From Eustoma russellianum (taxonomy: Eukaryota > Streptophyta > Magnoliopsida > Gentianales > Gentianaceae), in contig AP025048.1 of assembly GCA_036186865.1 (NCBI GenBank), positions 30,554,852 through 30,618,851 on the forward strand: DNA of 64,000 nt. The letters are read 5' to 3'. A model generated the notes under the pieces. That model did not search any database, was not told the origin of the DNA, and saw nothing but the letters and a program-made list of their open reading frames with translations. The position numbers and the translations under genes are program-made. Every line of letters begins with the position of its first letter. Positions within the stretch are counted from its first letter, which is position 1. Positions 22,531-32,620 of the stretch are shown piece after piece.

Positions 22531-24234
22531 ACTTGCAGTATCCCAAGAACAAGTGCCCATAAGGCGATCCACTCACGAAAGGAGAAACTCCATACCTAGT
22601 GACTATGTGGTATATCTCCAAGAACACGAATTTGATGTTGGCATGATGGACGATGACCCCAAATATGTCCAACAAGAATTACAGTGTCGAAATTCAGAAA
22701 AGTAGATCAAGGCCATGGAAGAAGAAATTGAGTCCATGCACGACAACAAAGTATAGGAGGTCGTCTAGTTGCCTAAAAGTATGAAGTCCATTGGTTGCAA
22801 ATGAATATTTAAAACCAAACAAGATTCAAAAGGCAGCGTGGAAAGGTATGAGGCCCAACTTGTTGCTAAAGGGTTTACTCAAAAGGAAAGCATAGATACA
22901 TGGAAAACTTCTCTCTAGTGTCAACGAAGGATTCCTTTGGGATAATGATGGTTTTAGTTGCTCACCTAGATCTTGAGTCATATCAGATGGATGTCAAGAC
23001 TGTGTTCTTAAATGGAGAACTTAACGAGACCACTTACATGGTTCAACTGCCTCAATTCGAAGTGGAAGATCCAAAAGGCACGGTTTATCGACTGAAAAAT
23101 CTATCTATGGGCTAAAGCAAGCGTCTCGACAGTGGTAATTCAAATTCGCCAGAGTGGTTGCCTCTTTCAGTTTTGAGCCAAACCAAAATGACGAATGCGT
23201 GTATCACAAGTTTAGTGGGAGCAAGTTCATATTCTTGATCTTGTACGTATATGATATACTAATTGCAACAAATGATGTAAACATGTTGAGCAACATCAAA
23301 GCATTTCTAAGAAAACACTTCGAAATAAAAGACCTTGGTGAAGCTTTATTTGTGTTAGGACTCGAGAAACGAAGGAATTGTAGCTAAGGTATCCTAGGTC
23401 CCTCACAACAAGCATGCATCAAAAAGGTGTTGAAGCGGTATAGTATGGATAAGTGTAAACCATTGAGTACCTCTGTGGCTAGAGGAGACAAGTTTAACAT
23501 AAAGCAATGTTCCAAAACTGAGTTTGAACGTTCAGAGATGAAGAATACTCCCTATGATTCAGTGGTAGGGAGCATAATGTATGTCCAAGTATACACACGA
23601 CCAGATTTGGCATACATCACTAGAATGGTAGGCAGATACCTCTGTGATCCGGGTAATGATCGCTGGACATCAGCAAAGAGGGTGATGAGATACTTACAAG
23701 GAACAAAGCAACACGTGTTGATGTATTGAAGATTGATGAGTTAGAGATCACTGGATACACAGATTATGATTTTGATGGATGCCACGATAGCATGATATCA
23801 GCCTCAGGCTATGTATTTACTATATCTGGAGGAGCAATCTCATGGAAAAGTGCAAAACAGATCTTATTGGCGTCCTCCACTGTGGAGGCAGAGTTCGTGG
23901 CATGCTTCCACGTATCCAACCAGGCGATATGGTTTCACAGTTTTGTCACAGAGCTGCAAGTAGTGGAGACTATCTCATCTCCAATGAAGATTAACTATGA
24001 TAGCAATGATGCGTGCTATATTCAAATAACAACCGGAGTTCCTAAAAAGTGAAATATGTAGAAATGAAATATCTGGCTGTTAAAGAAAAAGTTCAGAGTG
24101 ATCTGATCAAAATTGAACATATTAGCACATACTCCATAGTGGCTGATCCTTTAACTAAGGCTGTGGAACCCATAGTGTTTCACAAGTATGTTGGCCGTAT
24201 GGATCTTAGTCCGGTTAATGATGTTTTGTCCTAG
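22531..24234 (+). pseudogene. Element D reverse transcriptase and RNase H remnant
   Basis: RT motifs in several frames: SYQMDVKTVFLNGEL (about 22975-23025), VYRLKN, then LYVYDILIATND (about 23240-23275), where the usual YVDD reads YVYD. IKDLGEALFVLGLE follows. RNase H is recognisable from TRPDLAYITRMVGRY, GYTDYDFDGC, SASGYVFT and SSTVEAEFVAC to DPLTKAV near 24150. At least five breaks are visible, so it is dead. Confidence 0.75.
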
Positions 24235-24668
24235 TGGGAGTATGAGGGGTTTATGTTTTCTTATGCTCAAAGCAGTTGATTGTTTTAAAGTTTTCAGACA
24301 AATAACACAATATACATTTTAGCTATGTTAAAGTTTTCTACAGAAGTAATATACACTAAGCAGTCACGACATACATTCTGAGTTATGTTGATTTCACTAA
24401 GTTAGGGCCAAGTTGGAATTAGATATGTACGATCACCTAGCATATTGATTTCACACTACATATCCATTGCAATATCCATGTCATTCAGTGAAATGTTAGT
24501 ATCATGATTTAAGAGGGACAAGTCACCAATTTAATGTGGTGGCGTATGGCTTTTGTTAACTTTTACTGATGGACCGGAAAAGGTAAGACACACTAAGGGA
24601 CATTCATTAAGGGTGCTCAAACGAGTGGCATATAATCTTTAAGAAGCATACATAGTCCAAGTGGGAGA
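24235..24668 (+). other. Element D 3' untranslated region and polypurine tract
   Basis: Non-coding stretch ending in AAGTGGGAGA (24659-24668), the polypurine tract directly before the 3' LTR. A GTGGGAG motif also follows the RNase H stop at about 24234. Confidence 0.65.
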
Positions 24669-25511
24669 TTTTTGAAATTAATTCATGACATGTGTAATGC
24701 GCAGCACGTTGATTAAGTAAACATAAATTAATCATAAGGTGTACATTATGTATGATAATTTTATATGTAATGTATGTCACGTGATAATATTTATCATTGT
24801 GTAAAACATCCACACATTAAGTGATCACCGGGGCATGCTCATGGATGTATAGTGTAGTCTAAAATGGTAACCCAGATTATGTAGAAAGTCATATGGTTAG
24901 GGACCGCGATGGATGAGCTCAAAATGCAACGACCATAAAGTGTACAATGTCTGGTCTTCGAGGTACGACAACCCATGTGTGGTTAGTAGATAAGTGTTGA
25001 TACATATTTAATATTATCAAATATTAACTATTGAATAAAGACCAATTGATGATAGCATCAAGTATATCCTCCTTTGGTGATAAGATGAGATAGAGTTCTC
25101 ATCACTAGATGAAAAGAATTTGGTTATCATCACAACTCCAAATCCTATCACCATTAGGATTCTCTCTGTATTTAAAGGAGGAGGTTCTTCACCTCCTCAA
25201 ACAAAAATCAAGAGGGCAGCCAGCCATTGAGGAGAAAGGGTGGGAGTGCCAACCTTTATTCTACACAACCCACATTACGTAGCCTCTCCATCGGATAAAA
25301 CAATGAATTGTTAAAGCTGTTTAAGGGGTGCATCAACAATCGGTGGAATATCGTGAATCCTTGGTTCACACCAGATTCATCAAGCAGCAGAAGCATACGT
25401 GGTGAGCATATCAGCATCAAACATATAGCAAGGTAAAATTCCTCCTTTGTTACTTTACCCAGTGATTCGATTAAACAATCATTAATTAAAGATTATCGAA
25501 TAAATCCAACA
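24669..25511 (+). repeat. Element D 3' LTR
   Basis: 843 bp. The start was placed by alignment with the related solo LTR at 59198 (shared GTGTAATGC and AAGTGATCAC blocks); the initial TG is mutated to TT. It ends CCAACA, and its last 77 bases match the window start. Confidence 0.75.
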
Positions 25512-25786
25512 GTTCCCCCACTTCTGCGTCTTTTTCTTGACGTTGAAAGAATAAAGAAAATGGATAAGTCGTCAAATGGATAGGTTCTTGAAAACTCATA
25601 AAAGATGTCAATAAGAATGCTTCCGTTTTGTTGATAGCGGCAAGAAATAAAGATGTTTAAACCAAAGGAAGGTACCATTTTCTCCATTTGCTTAGCTGTT
25701 AATAGCTGCATTTGTTTTTTCTCTCTCTTTCCGTACATCTCCATATGCCTACCAGCATATAACCAAAACGTAGCTTCTTTAGTTTA
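25512..25786. other. Intergenic segment between D and the LINE
   Basis: No recognised gene. A minus-strand ORF of 83 codons overlaps it (25493-25744) but includes LTR sequence at its 3' end and shows no known motif. Confidence 0.4.
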
Positions 25787-26920
25787 CAACAACAATAATA
25801 CCTAGTAATATCTCAACAAAAGCAAAAGCTATCATTAAGGTATTAGAAGAGTGAGAGGCAGGCAAACGATACCTTTATTCCAAAGGATAGAAAGTTTGAT
25901 TCCAGTGAGACCCTGACTCTATATGTACCTATATAGATGACACAATAATACGAACATGGTGTGCTAGTGTTGCAGGGAAAGAATTTAGTACACATAAATA
26001 GAAAGCCTCCGGTATTAAGATAGGCATAACCTTGTATATGTACAAATAATGAAAAAAGATAGAGACAAAAAAAGTGCAAAATCAATCTAAAGTGTGGAGA
26101 GTATATAAGCCCATAAATATACTCTAAGGCGTCCCTATATCCTGTCTAAACCTCCTTAACCTTAATCCTCTGACTCCATGAACCTCTATCCTAGACCATG
26201 TCCCGGAGAGGTGAAGATCTAGTACGTCATGTCTAATCCGCTCATCCCAAGTCAGTTTGGCCCTGCCTTTACTCATTTTCCCCTACAACGAGGCTTTCAA
26301 CTGCTTTGACAGACGCCGTTGTCTGCCTCCTCTTAACATGCCGAAACCATCTTAGTCTTTCCTTTCTTATCTTATCTGCTATAATAGTCACCCCTAACCT
26401 TTCTCTAAATATCTCATTTCTTATTTGGTCTAGACGTGTATGCCCATAAATCCACCTCAACATCCTCATCTCTGCCACTTCCATCTTCTACAACTGTGTC
26501 TTCTTGATTGCCCATCAGCTTGTTCCATATAACATTACTGGCCGCACGAACACCCTATAGAATTTTCCCTTTAGTTGGAAAATTTTTGTCATACAGCACC
26601 CCTGAGACCGTCCTCCACCTACACCAGCTTGCCTGAACTCGGTGTGCTACGTCACTGTCTATGTTTCATCCTGTTGTAAAAATGATCTTAGGTACTTGAA
26701 CTTACTTACCTTTGGTACCACTTGACCCTCGGTGGTGAGCTGGTTATTCTCACAGTCGGCTGCACCGCTGAAGTCGCAGTGCAGATACCTGGTCTTAAAA
26801 CGACTAATCCTTAGGCGTTTTCTCTCTAAAGCACCTTTCTACTGCTCTAGTATCATATACAAGGTATATCTACTCCCTGGAAATCTCACCGGAATAGGTG
26901 ATATGTTAGGTTCTTAAAAA
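25787..26920 (-). mobile_element. RTE-type LINE fragment, 5'-truncated
   Basis: On the minus strand the 3' end is a TATTGTTGTTGT tail (about 25787-25800). Upstream lies the end of a reverse transcriptase with VAEMRMLRWIYGHTR, IRNEIFRERLG and ADKIRKERLRWFRHV (26269-26484), a signature of plant RTE elements. Further upstream, in broken frames, RISRFKT (about 26815) and FKYLRSFLQQ (about 26690) are visible. The endonuclease and the RT core are missing. Both ends lack an obvious target duplication. Confidence 0.75.
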
Positions 26921-27333
26921 TAGATTGACTGAAATGTTATAGAAGTATTAATGATAAAAACGTTTTTGGAAATGTTGGCAAGTCTTGAAATTCTTTGCCC
27001 GGACTTTAATGATTAATTTAGAGAATGCTCTTGTAAACCACAAATAAAAATAATTGAAAACAAATAAAGTTTAAATTAAAAAAATAAAATTAAATATAGT
27101 TTTAAAAACAATGTACTAAATTATGTTCCATTACATTTATATTTCTGAAAAAGACTAGGAAACTGTAAGGATAAAGTACAACTTTCTGCACAAGATGATT
27201 AGTTCGTGGTTTCTGTTTCCTTTGCTTTTATATTGTGATGGGATTTTTTGTTTCTTTTGATTCAACATTTTTATTTTTAAGTCTAGCGAGAACCTTTACT
27301 TGATTAAATGACTATAATATGTCTAAGTTAATT
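26921..27333. other. AT-rich spacer
   Basis: No ORF or repeat recognised. Confidence 0.4.
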
Positions 27334-27776
27334 TGTAATATCTCACATCAGAAAAGTAGTGAAATAAGACATAAGATAAAAGTATGAATCTATAACAATA
27401 ATGTCAATTTGAATTAACTATTTTCAAGCATACGATAACAGCATTATAAAAAGTTGACATTAATTTTAGCAATCTATCATATGATAACCAGACTTAAGAC
27501 GTTACAATTATGGTATCAGAGCAAACTGTCATACAGACACATGAGCCTTTGAAGGATTTTGGGTGGACTCAACGGGGCGCTGCCCCATTTCACAATGGTA
27601 GAATATAATTTCTCATGTCGAAAAAGTAAAGAAATAATTCATCTGATATAAACATATACATATAGCATTAATGTCGTTAACGAGTTTCAAACACGTCGGA
27701 ACAAAAGCTTGAAAACTGACATTAGTTTTGGTAGGTATATAATAGCGCCACCAAGCTTATACCCGGAAGCGTTACA
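27334..27776 (+). mobile_element. TRIM-like miniature LTR element
   Basis: Two diverged direct repeats, 27334-27506 (starts TGTAATATCTCACATC, ends GTTACA) and about 27596-27776 (ends GTTACA), flank only 89 internal bases. A perfect PBS TGGTATCAGAGC lies at 27511-27522. Flanks are TAATT (27329-27333) and TAATC (27777-27781), a target duplication with one change. Size and layout fit terminal-repeat retrotransposons in miniature. No coding capacity. Confidence 0.75.
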
Positions 27777-28141
27777 TAATCAATCTCTTCAGAAGTACTA
27801 TGAGTAAATTGTAAACATTAGGGTTGCTAAACTCATGATAATTAATATCTTATTCTGACGGTTTATAAAGTCCAAACTAGTGTCTTCCTATTATGCTTAA
27901 TATGACATTATGTTTATTAAAACAAAAAAAAAAAGTTAACTTCCAACTTCGAATTTCATGTATACCGTAGGTATGGTGTAGAAACACCATATTTACAAAG
28001 ACGACGTAAATACCATGTGATAAGAGTATTAAATTAACAAAAAACATGAACATAAATTTTATTATGAGACAATGGTTCTCTACAAATTCGCTTATTGTGA
28101 CGACATAGTCCCTAATAATAACCATACAATCGCTTCTTCCA
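27777..28141. other. AT-rich spacer left of element E
   Basis: No gene seen. A small perfect hairpin ATGGTGT-AGAA-ACACCAT lies at about 27973-27990. Confidence 0.35.
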
Positions 28142-28146
28142 TCATG

Positions 28147-29643
28147 TGTTAAAATAGGATAAGTTTTGATGGTTTACACAATTGACACTTTGAACGCCTG
28201 CATTAGGCGCCTTATGTGAAGTGGTTGGAAGTCAGTACACTTCGAACGCTTACATTAGGCGCTTCATGTGTCTTGGTGAAATCCAATGCACTTCGAACGC
28301 ATGCATTAGGCACTTCATGTGAAGTGTCTGTACATCCGAACACTTCGAACGCCTACATTAGACGCTTCATATGAAGTGTCTGGACATCCGACACTTTGAA
28401 CGCCTACATTAGGCGCTTCATGTGAAGTGTCTGGACATCCGAACACTTTGAACGCCTACATTAGGCACTTCATGTGTACCACCAAGTCAAAAGTACTTTT
28501 CCCCTAAAAATGGGCATGTACATCAAGTTTTTCTGATAAAAGTCAGAACTAGTTCGAACAAGCATGAAGGCTGACATTTGGCGATTCATGTAACTTCGAA
28601 CGCCTTCAATTGCCCACATAAGGCGCTTTATGTGACTTCGAACGCCTGTTCAATTTCACATAAAGCGCTCCATGTCACTTTGAACGCCTGTGTATTAAAC
28701 ACATTAGGCGCTTCATGTGACTAACGTTACAAAAGTCTTATGCTTTACTTTCTAACATCATTTGACTCTTTGTACCCTCATCTTTTAGTGATATTTTCAC
28801 AGGGTCTCTCTCATTCTTGAAGAAGTCAGATTTCCTCTTCTAGCTTTCATCAAGAAGCTTCTCCAAGAAAGTTGCTACAAGCCGAGAGGAGATCTCCAAT
28901 GAATAAGACATGCTATCATAAGAAGATAAAGACCATTATTGGCTCTGAGATGGTTTCAAACGGGTAGATTCTTTCAAGGATGATAAAACAAAGGTTTCAT
29001 CCCATTCTTCTATAACTTTCTACACTTTCAAACTCTCAAGTTTTTTCTCAAAGTTCAAGCTCTCAAAATAGTTGTAAACATTGTATATTTTACTTTATTG
29101 TTGAGAGTTGTGTTTGTAAGAAGAAAAAGAAGAGTCTTCTTCTTGGTGAGTTAAGATTGTGAGAGGTGAAGTAGATTGTTGGTCAAGAGGCAAGGGTGCT
29201 TCTTGTTTGGGAAATCTAGACATTGGAGGGCTATTTGATAGTGTTGTGGTGTACTATACTCCCTACAAGATTTCTTTGAGGACAAAGAAGATCTTTAGAG
29301 GCTAGACTTCAAGGGGTTAGATTTCTTGGTTGTGGTCTAGACGTGTGGCCTAGTTTTCCATCTTGTTGGATTTTGTTTTTTGATTGTTGTTTCCCCCATA
29401 GAAATAACAATCCCCATTTCAAAATCCTTCTTGTGAATTATCAAGAAGGTAGAGGAGTAGAGTCATTTGACTTGAACCTCTATATATCTTTGTGTTCTTT
29501 ACGCTTCCGCAAAGTTTCATTCTTTTCAAGAACACACCCAAGTATTGATTGCACTCAAAAACGAAAAATATCCAAGAAAATATCCATACTTGGTGAATAC
29601 ACTATTCAACCCCCCCTTCTTGTGTGTTCTAAGCGACCTAACA
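28147..29643 (+). repeat. Element E 5' LTR
   Basis: 1497 bp, TGTTAAAATAGG to CCTAACA. The U3 side holds six units of a 51-52-bp repeat (28186-28483) and a second, shorter-period cluster (about 28575-28722). It ends with the ACTATTCAACCC...CTTCT block shared with the LTR ends of A and C. Confidence 0.9.
28186..28722 (+). repeat. GCGC inverted-repeat array in the E 5' LTR
   Basis: Each unit reads CACTTYGAACGCCTACATT then AGGCGCTTCATGTGAAGTG with small changes. Within a unit CGCCT pairs with AGGCG, and CTTCA pairs with TGAAG, giving two adjacent hairpins. There are six units of 51-52 bp to 28483, then about four variant units with the same GAACGCC and AGGCGCTT cores. A related array in the 3' LTR has five full units. 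Confidence 0.8.
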
Positions 29644-29645
29644 AT

Positions 29646-29657
29646 TGGTATCAAAGC
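29646..29657 (+). other. Element E primer binding site
   Basis: TGGTATCAAAGC, one mismatch from the initiator tRNA-Met type, two bases after the LTR end. Confidence 0.8.
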
Positions 29658-29706
29658 GAAATCTTGAGTATTTGAGTTCAAATGGCAAGATTTGATCTTA
29701 TAAAGT

Positions 29707-31059
29707 ATGGATCCCTTTAGCTTTGTTGATCCAAGTTCTTCAAATAGTGACGCTTTTAGAAGAAAAAGACAAGAGTCACTACTCTCATCTACCTCAAGTG
29801 AGCAAGTCAAAGTATCCATGTTTGACTCTCTAGACTATCCAAGAGACAAGAAAGCCATCAATCTAAAGAAGAAGGCGTTACAAGCAGAGATAGCTCATTG
29901 GGAAAATTTATTATCCGAATCTGAGAGCGATGACGAAGATAATGGGAATATAGCACTCACAGAGGTCACCAATGATGACCTTGACAAGGAGTTTTATTCT
30001 CTCATGGCCATCAAATACGACATGGAGGTATGCACTACATCCTCACATTATAGATTAATAGATGAAAGAGATGACTTAGTGCAGGAAATTGACTTCTTAG
30101 AACTAAAATATACTCGTGTCAAAAAGGAATTTAAAGCATGTATATATGAATACATTGATACGGTAGAAAATCATATTGCATTACAATTTGAGTATGATAT
30201 TTTGTTAACAATGCATATGATAGTACTAGAGGAGAAGCATGATTTGATAAAATCAAGCATCTCTCATAAAACCGTTGAGAATAAGAATTCTCAAAAGAAA
30301 AGTGCAAATAAAACTAAGGTAGTCAAAGATGCATCCTCACCTAGTATGAAACCTAAGGTTAAATCTAGTGTTTTGTATGCATCTAAAAAGAGAAAAACAA
30401 ATGAACAATCATCACACTTCAAGGAGTCTAAGATTCCCTTAAATAAGCAAAGGCACATGTCTAAGGGAAAGGCAAGCTCAACAAAGGTGTCAAAGCCTTT
30501 TGTTGAATCCGTGAAACAAAAATCATCCTTGATGCCAATGAAGGTTGTTCCTGAACGGGAATCAGGGAATGTGCCGATGCACAAGCATGATAATCATCAT
30601 TATCCACACAAACACATTCCTACATGTTTTCATTGCAATAAAAAGGGTCATGTAGAAAGAATGTGTAGAGCTAAAAATGATAAACACTCTTATTCACACA
30701 AACACATACCTACATGCTTTTATTGTAATAAAAAGGGTCATGTTGAAAGAGTGTGTAGAGCTAAGAATAATCAACATTCTTATACACGCAAACACATTCC
30801 TACATGTTTTGATTGTAATAAAAAGGGTCATGTAGAGAGAGTGTGTAGAGTCAAAAATAATAAAAATCTTGTGTGGGTGCCGAAAGGCGAAGTGAAGGTA
30901 ACTAACCTTCAAGGACCCAAAATAAAAAGGGTACCAGTTTCATATGGTTCATTTGCAGGACCTAGTTCTAGATGGAGGAACCGACGACAAGATCGTCAAA
31001 TGGATCGTGGACAGTGGGTGTTCCAACCATATGACGGGAGACAAATGTCTCTTCTATAG
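29707..31059 (+). CDS. Element E Gag with three tandem CCHC zinc knuckles
   Basis: Open frame of 450 codons. The N-terminal part is acidic with a predicted coiled coil (about residues 110-185); a Lys/Ser-rich linker follows. Three zinc knuckles then repeat with an exact 90-bp (30-residue) period starting at 30605, 30695 and 30785: CFHCNKKGHVERMC, CFYCNKKGHVERVC and CFDCNKKGHVERVC. The tail has VWVPKGEVKV as in A and C. The UBN2 capsid region expected at the start of copia gag is not seen. A short upstream ATG frame (29682, MARFDLIKYG) closes immediately, which suggests a deletion between it and 29707. It would bind genomic RNA in the particle. Confidence 0.8.
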   Translation: MDPFSFVDPSSSNSDAFRRKRQESLLSSTSSEQVKVSMFDSLDYPRDKKAINLKKKALQAEIAHWENLLSESESDDEDNGNIALTEVTNDDLDKEFYSLMAIKYDMEVCTTSSHYRLIDERDDLVQEIDFLELKYTRVKKEFKACIYEYIDTVENHIALQFEYDILLTMHMIVLEEKHDLIKSSISHKTVENKNSQKKSANKTKVVKDASSPSMKPKVKSSVLYASKKRKTNEQSSHFKESKIPLNKQRHMSKGKASSTKVSKPFVESVKQKSSLMPMKVVPERESGNVPMHKHDNHHYPHKHIPTCFHCNKKGHVERMCRAKNDKHSYSHKHIPTCFYCNKKGHVERVCRAKNNQHSYTRKHIPTCFDCNKKGHVERVCRVKNNKNLVWVPKGEVKVTNLQGPKIKRVPVSYGSFAGPSSRWRNRRQDRQMDRGQWVFQPYDGRQMSLL

Positions 31060-31270
31060 TCTCACTATGCAAGATGGAGGAGTTGTCCATTTTGGAGGTA
31101 GCAAAGGCCAAATCAAAGGACATGGTATTGTGGGTAACAATTCCTTCTCTCTTAGTGATGTTCTATATGTTGTAGGATTAAAGTTTAACTTGATAAGTGT
31201 CAGTCAACTATGTGATGCAAATTGTGAAGTTTCGTTTTTGAAAACAAAATGTGCTGTGAAAAAAGGATAA
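30926..31270 (+). pseudogene. Element E aspartic protease
   Basis: WIVDSGCSNHMTGDKCLF with the DSG active site, then VLYVVGLKFNLISVSQL, a typical copia protease. It is in frame +1 relative to gag and overlaps the gag end. The frame opens only at 30926, and the shared TTGCAGGA motif is at 30953-30960. The frame is lost at an A-run near 31256-31264 before the integrase. Confidence 0.75.
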
Positions 31271-32620
31271 TGCTATCTTATTTGAGGCTTTGCGTTTCAA
31301 AAAAATTTATAAACTTAGCATCAACGATTTGGTTTCTCAAAATGTATCTTGCCTAGTTGCTAAACATGATTTGATGCAACTATGACATAGACGTCACGGA
31401 CATGTATGTTTCAAAACGTTTAAATTTATTTGCGAAAACAATAAAGTCCGAGGCCTTCTGAAAATGACTTTCTGAAAATGTGACACTTGTCAAAAGGCAA
31501 AGCTTGTGAAAACAAGCTTTAAACTAAAGACAAACATATCCACCTCCAAATCCCTACAATTACTACATATGGATTTGTATGGGGATGTTGGAACAAAGAG
31601 TTTGGGTGGAAAACATTATACCTTCGTGGTAGTAGATGACTATACTCGTTATACATGGGTGATGTTTCTTGCTAAGAAAAATGATGCATGTAATGAATTT
31701 ATGAATTTGAGTAGACGATTAGAAAATCGTATGGGTGACACCATTAAAACCGTCCGTAGTGATCGTGGTGGTGATTTTGATGGTGAGTTTGAAAGGTTTT
31801 GTGAATCCAAAGAATACTCACATAATCTTTCAGCACCTAGAACTCCACAACAAAATGGTGTAGCCGAACGCAACAATAGAACTCTACAAGAAATGTGAAG
31901 AGCAATGTTAAATGAGTTCGGTTTGCCCAAATATTTTTGGGCCGAAGCGGTAAATGCCGCTTGCCATGTGATTAATCGTGTATATTTGAGACCATATCTA
32001 AATGTGACACCTTATGAGCTTTGGAATGGTAAAGTTCCCAACATTGGGTATTTCAAAGTGTTTGGTTGCAAGTGTTTCATACTTAATATCAAGGACACTT
32101 TGGATAAGCTTGACCTCAAAGCGGATGAAGGTATCTTTTTAGGTTATGCCTCAAATAGTAAAGCATTTCGTGTTTTCAACAAAAGGAGTCAAAAGATGGA
32201 AGAATCAATCCATTTTAAGTTTAATGAGTCACTTAATGACGAACCTAAACTTAATGAGGATTGTGAAGAAAATGAAGATGTGACTCCTCAAGAAGAAATT
32301 CTTCAGGATATTCCTATGGTTGCTCATCAACAAGACATTGTTGATGACCCTCCAAATGGAAACATCTTCATTGACTTGAGAGTTGAATCTATTGAAGGTA
32401 CACCTCCACCTTGTGTGCATGAACTTAGTGAATCAAATAAAAATATTTCTCATACTCACATTGTTGATACACAAAATGTAGAAAATGCATCACATGTCCT
32501 GGAAAATGAGATTCATTTGAATGATGATGAGTCATCACTTCCGGAAAGTGATCATGAGGAAGTTGGAGGAGATGTTTCCAATCTTCCTAGATCATTCGAG
32601 CACAAAAGTTCTCACCCACA
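31271..32620 (+). pseudogene. Element E integrase
   Basis: One frame with point stops. The pre-integrase zinc region is eroded, with TGA stops near 31383 and 31472. The catalytic core has LLHMDLYGD, VRSDRGGDF and NGVAERNNRTL, so the D, D and E residues are all kept. A TGA (31896-31898) follows TLQEM. The frame continues with KYFWAEAVNAACHVINR, PYELWNGKVP and FGCKCFILN and a long acidic linker. The same frame continues into RT. Confidence 0.8.

Larger units (their letters stand above)
1..25511 (+). mobile_element. Ty1/copia element D (outermost of a three-level nest, runs off the window start)
   Basis: The first 77 bases match the last part of the sequence ending at 25511 (both contain CCTTTGTTACTTT, AGTGATTCGATTAAAC and a terminal CTAACA or CCAACA). 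These are the ends of the 5' and 3' LTRs of one element. A PBS follows the first at 80-91. The leader is cut at 1176 by element A and resumes at 19553; gag and pol remnants follow to 24240, then a polypurine tract and the 3' LTR. Coding parts are heavily broken, so this is the oldest layer of the nest. The left target duplication lies outside the window; the right candidate is GTTCC at 25512-25516. Confidence 0.8.

Noticed and set aside
28186..28483. CRISPR-like array from the regular 51-52-bp repeats
   Set aside because: The units are contiguous tandem repeats without unique spacers, lie inside a plant LTR and recur in the partner LTR.
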